Origin: Ferruginibacter sp. HRS2-29
GTDB taxonomy: Bacteria > Bacteroidota > Bacteroidia > Chitinophagales > Chitinophagaceae
Direction of reading: 5' to 3'
Assembly (NCBI RefSeq): GCF_024343615.1
Contig: NZ_RJUB01000015.1
Coordinates: 62,001 to 126,000 of the forward strand
Length of the DNA stretch: 64,000 bases
The position numbers and the translations under genes are program-made. Shown one piece after another: positions 60,668 through 64,000 of this stretch (position 1 is the first letter of the stretch; the number at the start of each line of letters is the position of its first letter). Under the pieces are notes generated by a model. That model was not told the origin of the DNA, ran no database searches, and was given only the letters and a program-made list of their open reading frames with translations.

Positions 60668-61954
60668 TCGCTTCATCAACGCCTCAATCTCTTCCACCGT
60701 TATCGGGATATTCTTCATCAGATCCTTATTGCCGTTCCGGGTGATCCAGAAATTATTTTCGATGCGGATACCCATTTTTTCTTCTTCAATATAAATTCCG
60801 GGCTCGATCGTAAACACCATGCCCGCTTTGATCGGCTCTGTACGCGTTCCCAGGTCATGCACATCTATTCCGAGATGATGCGAAATACCATGGTATAGAT
60901 ATTTGCGGTAAGCCCTGTTTTCAGTATCTTCATTTTTTACATCCGATTTGCGGAGCAGCCCGATCTTCTGGAAAATAACTGTCGCTTCCTCACCAACCTT
61001 ATCGGTGTAATCCAGTATGCTGATGCCCGGTTTTAAAATGCTTGCGGCGTAATGATGCAGGTGAAGGCAGGCGTTGTAAACCGTTTTTTGCCTGCGGGTG
61101 AATTTGCCGTTGACGGGTATGGTACGTGTAAGGTCGGCGCAATAGCCGCCATATTCCGCACCAAAATCCATCAGGATAAGATCGCCGTCTTTACATTCGC
61201 GGTTGTTCTCTACGTAGTGCAAAATGCGGGCACTATCGCCACTGGCGATGATGGAACCATATGCCGGGCCGGTTGCACGTTGCGATAAAAACGAATGATA
61301 TATTTCTGCTTCAATCTCGTACTCCATAGTGCCGGGTTTGATGAATTGCAGCAGGCGGCGGAACGTAACATCGGTGATGTCCATCGCTTTCTGCAGCACT
61401 TCCACTTCCTGCAGAGTTTTGATGGCACGTAATTCCTTCGTGATCTTCGCGCTGCGTTTGTATTGATGCAACGGGTAACGTTCCTTCATCATTTCCGCGT
61501 AGCGGTAATCCCTTACCGACACAAGGTTCGACTTGCGGTCGTTCTCATTGCTGTTGAGATAAATGGTATCGGAAAGATGTATCCAGGGCTGCAGCAATCC
61601 ATCCAGCACATCCAGCCAAACGATGCTGGTGATACCGGATATGGCGGTTCCTTCATTGCTACGCAAAAGGTGCCCGTCCCATTTTTCTTTCAATTCGTTG
61701 GGCCGTGTCAATACCAGTACCTCACGGTATTTCGGATCCGGGTTATCCGGGAATAATATCAGCATGCTGTTTTCCTGTTCGATACCGGTAAGCCAGTACA
61801 GATCGGAGTTCTGCTTGAATTTATAAAGAGCGTCACCATTGGTGGGCAACTCGTCATTACTGTTGAAAATGGCGATGGAATTCTTTTCCATCTTATCGGT
61901 AAACCTTTTGCGGTTCTGTACAAAAATGGCTGGATCTAAAGGAAGATATTTCAT
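60665..61954 (-). CDS. pepP: Xaa-Pro aminopeptidase (aminopeptidase P family)
   Basis: 429 residues, like E. coli PepP (441). N-terminal creatinase-like domain (RFTDKMEKNSIAIFNSNDE, LYWLTGIEQENSML) and a pita-bread catalytic domain with the five metal ligands: LMDFGAEYGGYCADLTRT (two Asp), HHLGIDVHDLG (His), FTIEPGIY (Glu) and GIRIENNFWIT (Glu). It removes N-terminal residues preceding proline. Start ATG at 61954. Confidence 0.92.
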   Translation of the reverse strand: MKYLPLDPAIFVQNRKRFTDKMEKNSIAIFNSNDELPTNGDALYKFKQNSDLYWLTGIEQENSMLILFPDNPDPKYREVLVLTRPNELKEKWDGHLLRSNEGTAISGITSIVWLDVLDGLLQPWIHLSDTIYLNSNENDRKSNLVSVRDYRYAEMMKERYPLHQYKRSAKITKELRAIKTLQEVEVLQKAMDITDVTFRRLLQFIKPGTMEYEIEAEIYHSFLSQRATGPAYGSIIASGDSARILHYVENNRECKDGDLILMDFGAEYGGYCADLTRTIPVNGKFTRRQKTVYNACLHLHHYAASILKPGISILDYTDKVGEEATVIFQKIGLLRKSDVKNEDTENRAYRKYLYHGISHHLGIDVHDLGTRTEPIKAGMVFTIEPGIYIEEEKMGIRIENNFWITRNGNKDLMKNIPITVEEIEALMKR

Positions 61955-61964
61955 ACTGTTGATT

Positions 61965-62043
61965 TAATTACACGAATTAAAGCGAATTTCACGAATTATG
62001 GATCACGAAATATACGAATTACACGGATTTTACGAATTAAATT
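61965..62043. repeat. GTGTAATTCG-family word repeat, tandem
   Basis: Four to five direct words of AATTACACGAATTAAAGCG, TTTCACGAATTATGG, TATACGAATTACACGG, TTTTACGAATTAAATT. Single orientation, upstream of the aminopeptidase gene. The remainder of the 360-bp gap to pckA holds a GTGAATG-type word block (62083-62130) and the pckA promoter. Confidence 0.7.
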
Positions 62044-62082
62044 CAATCTTTAAGATCGGGTTACTCAGTAAAAACCCCAAAG

Positions 62083-62130
62083 GTTTGACCATTCAGCATT
62101 CACCATTGAGCTGTTCACCTATTCACTCAT
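62083..62130. repeat. CATTCACC-word repeat
   Basis: ACCATTCAGCATTCACCATTG, TGTTCACCTATTCACTCATTC; diverged relative of the GTGAATG-word repeats at 28.25, 53.2 and 53.9 kb. Confidence 0.55.
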
Positions 62131-62291
62131 TCGCCAAAATATAATTGCCATCCAACATTATCCAACAATAATAAAACGGGTTTCAAAAATCGCCCCTTCT
62201 TTTAGAAAATTTACAAAGGAACTTCCACAAAACATAGATAGGAATGCAGTATTGGCGGTGCTTACGGTTACGGGATGAATAATTGATATAT

Positions 62292-62299
62292 TACCTTTG
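62292..62299 (+). promoter_or_regulatory. -7 box of pckA
   Basis: TACCTTTG matches TAnnTTTG and ends 16 bp before the ATG at 62316. Its position rules out the upstream in-frame ATG at 62283 as the usual start. Confidence 0.55.
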
Positions 62300-62315
62300 C
62301 GGCATCACTAAAAAG

Positions 62316-63929
62316 ATGCTTGCTATGTCTTTATCAACAATGACCGAAGCCCCATTGAAGGCTTTGGCTGAAATGGGTATACATACAACCCAACCCGTAC
62401 ACTATCAACTGCCTTCGGCAGAATTATCCAGACAATCTGTAGACCGTGGCGAAGGCGTCCTGAATGATACAGGCGCACTGCTGATCAAAACGGGGAAATT
62501 TACAGGCCGTAGCCCGAAAGATAAGTTTACTGTAAAAGACGTCCTCACTGCCGATACGGTAAACTGGAATGATTTCAACATACCGTTTGAAGAAGCGCAG
62601 TTTTTTAAACTGAAAGAGAAAATGGTCAGTTATTTTTCTTCGAAAGAAATATGGGTACGCGATTGTTTCGCCTGCGCCGAAACCAAATACAGGCTCAGCC
62701 TGCGAGTGATCAATGAAGATCCGGCGAGCAACCTCTTTTGTTACAATATGTTCATCCGCCCTACCGAAAATCAGCTCGAAAATTTTGCCCCGCATTGGAA
62801 CATCCTGCAGGCGCCGGGTTTTAAAGCGAACCCTGCTGAAGATGGTACCCGTTCAGAAAATTTTGCAGTGATCAGTTTTACGCATAAAACTATCCTCATC
62901 GGCGGAACAGGTTATACCGGGGAAATGAAAAAAGGAATTTTCACGATGCTGAATTTCGTATTGCCGCACCGGGCAAATGTATTGAGCATGCATTGCAGCG
63001 CCAACATGGGCAAAGACGGTGATACTGCTATTTTCTTCGGATTGAGCGGAACCGGCAAAACCACTTTGAGCGCCGATCCTAACCGCTCACTCATCGGTGA
63101 TGACGAACATGGCTGGGACGATGAAAGCGTATTTAATTTTGAAGGCGGTTGCTATGCAAAAACGATCGACCTGAGTGAAGAAAAAGAACCGGAAATATTT
63201 CACGCCATCAGGCCGGGCGCCCTGGTAGAAAACGTGACTTTCCTGCCTGGAACGAACACCATTGATTTTACCAGCAAAACAATTACCGAAAATACGAGGG
63301 TGAGTTATCCGCTCGATTTTATCAGCAATGCGCTGGAGCCATCGATCGGCAAAACCCCGAGGAATATATTTTTTCTTACGGCCGATGCATATGGTATCTT
63401 ACCTCCTATCAGCAAACTAAATGCAGGGCAGGCGATGTACCAGTTCATCAGCGGTTACACCGCAAAGGTTGCAGGTACGGAAGCCGGAGTAAAGGAACCG
63501 CAAAGTACGTTCAGTGCTTGCTTTGGCGCACCTTTCCTTCCATTGCACCCTGGCAAATATGCGGAGATGCTGGGTAAAAAAATGAAAGAGCATGATGTGA
63601 ACATCTGGCTGGTCAATACCGGCTGGAGCGGTGGCCCTTATGGCATAGGACAGCGTATGAAGTTGAGTTATACCCGTGCGATGATCACTGCGGCACTGGA
63701 AGGCAAACTGAATGAGGTGAAATATACAGCGCACAAAACATTTGGCATGATGATGCCCGTGGAATGCCCGGGTGTACCATCAGAATTACTGAACCCTCGC
63801 CAGGCCTGGAAAGATGAAAATGAATATGACCAGAAAGCAAAGCAACTCGCCGCTGAATTTGTAAATAATTTCAAGAAATATGAAAGTGGTGTCAGCGAAG
63901 AAATTTTAAGGGCAGCGCCGGTAATTTAA
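62316..63929 (+). CDS. pckA: Phosphoenolpyruvate carboxykinase (ATP)
   Basis: 537 residues from ATG at 62316; further ATGs at 62325 and 62340 are possible, whereas an upstream ATG at 62283 precedes the -7 box. It converts oxaloacetate to phosphoenolpyruvate in gluconeogenesis. Motifs: GRSPKDKF (substrate Arg), KKGIFTMLNF-type block (GEMKKGIFTMLNFVLP), FFGLSGTGKTTLSADPNR (P-loop), IGDDEHGWDD (metal Asp pair), FEGGCYAKTIDL, and ENTRVSYPLDF for the adenine site. Full family length. It is monocistronic as far as the window shows. Confidence 0.95.
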   Translation: MLAMSLSTMTEAPLKALAEMGIHTTQPVHYQLPSAELSRQSVDRGEGVLNDTGALLIKTGKFTGRSPKDKFTVKDVLTADTVNWNDFNIPFEEAQFFKLKEKMVSYFSSKEIWVRDCFACAETKYRLSLRVINEDPASNLFCYNMFIRPTENQLENFAPHWNILQAPGFKANPAEDGTRSENFAVISFTHKTILIGGTGYTGEMKKGIFTMLNFVLPHRANVLSMHCSANMGKDGDTAIFFGLSGTGKTTLSADPNRSLIGDDEHGWDDESVFNFEGGCYAKTIDLSEEKEPEIFHAIRPGALVENVTFLPGTNTIDFTSKTITENTRVSYPLDFISNALEPSIGKTPRNIFFLTADAYGILPPISKLNAGQAMYQFISGYTAKVAGTEAGVKEPQSTFSACFGAPFLPLHPGKYAEMLGKKMKEHDVNIWLVNTGWSGGPYGIGQRMKLSYTRAMITAALEGKLNEVKYTAHKTFGMMMPVECPGVPSELLNPRQAWKDENEYDQKAKQLAAEFVNNFKKYESGVSEEILRAAPVI

Positions 63930-64000
63930 AATGTTGCCAAAGTCGATAAAAAAACGATCACGGATTTTAGATTGATTAGGCGATTACACAGATTGATTTT

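Noticed and set aside
1..64000. tRNA, rRNA, insertion sequences, prophage
   Set aside because: No cloverleaf-like gene, rRNA segment, transposase or integrase was recognised in any gap.

Overview
The window looks like an ordinary chromosomal segment of a Bacteroidota bacterium, most likely of the Chitinophagaceae or a close relative. Evidence: a type IX secretion cargo with a gliding-type C-terminal domain beside a PorP/SprF partner, DUF4954 and DUF5683 proteins, an SDR-type threonine dehydrogenase, the parA-parB-DUF5683-dapB order, and promoters of the Bacteroidota TAnnTTTG type. I see no phage, integrase, transposase, CRISPR array, rRNA or tRNA. About 62 genes are supported, almost all intact.

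Layout. 1-5.7 kb: a 5'-truncated T9SS cargo, its PorP/SprF-like partner, and a TPR sensor kinase with an overlapping LuxR regulator. 5.7-8.3 kb (minus): a small membrane protein, a metallophosphoesterase and an FMN reductase. 8.6-16.6 kb: parA, parB, DUF5683 and dapB, then two closely similar TPR sensor kinases in tandem and one response regulator. 16.6-24 kb: two outer-membrane beta-barrel proteins, threonine dehydrogenase, a CocE-type hydrolase whose signal peptide is split by a frameshift, kdsA, a nitroreductase, an array of near-identical hairpins and a PspC-like protein. 24-35.3 kb: aconitase, a YoeB-YefM toxin-antitoxin pair with a clear operator, an MtfA-like peptidase, a SET-domain protein, mgtE, a histidine phosphatase, glmS, a DUF4954 protein and a zinc-ribbon membrane protein. 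35.3-41.4 kb (minus): a four-gene divalent-metal RND efflux cluster. 41.5-47.3 kb (minus): infA-rpmJ-rpsM-rpsK-rpsD-rpoA-rplQ, then carA and aroQ. 47.6-49.8 kb (minus): an unusual lipoprotein with a JAMM-like HxHP...SxxD motif and a small secreted partner. 49.8-64 kb: an OmpA protein, tgt, a glycosyltransferase, rsmG, an orphan regulator, M1 and M28 peptidases, rsmI, purS, pssA, a four-helix-bundle protein, an Xaa-Pro aminopeptidase and pckA.

The gene content is mostly housekeeping: chromosome partition, lysine, shikimate, pyrimidine, purine, Kdo, hexosamine and phosphatidylserine synthesis, translation, the TCA cycle and gluconeogenesis, with envelope, signalling and metal-efflux modules between.

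The most unusual signal is between the genes. Many gaps hold a short word (about 7-13 bp) repeated in direct orientation and then again as its reverse complement across a short spacer. The word differs from gap to gap (GTGTAATTCG, TTGAACC, CACAAAG, GTGAATA, ATAATGG, GATCATA and others) but the architecture is the same. At 51.8-52.0 kb one such element is a symmetric divergent promoter with a -7 box at each outer end. Other points worth checking are the hairpin array at 23.2-23.4 kb, the JAMM-like lipoprotein pair, the frameshifted hydrolase and the loss of zinc ligands in Tgt, S4 and L36.
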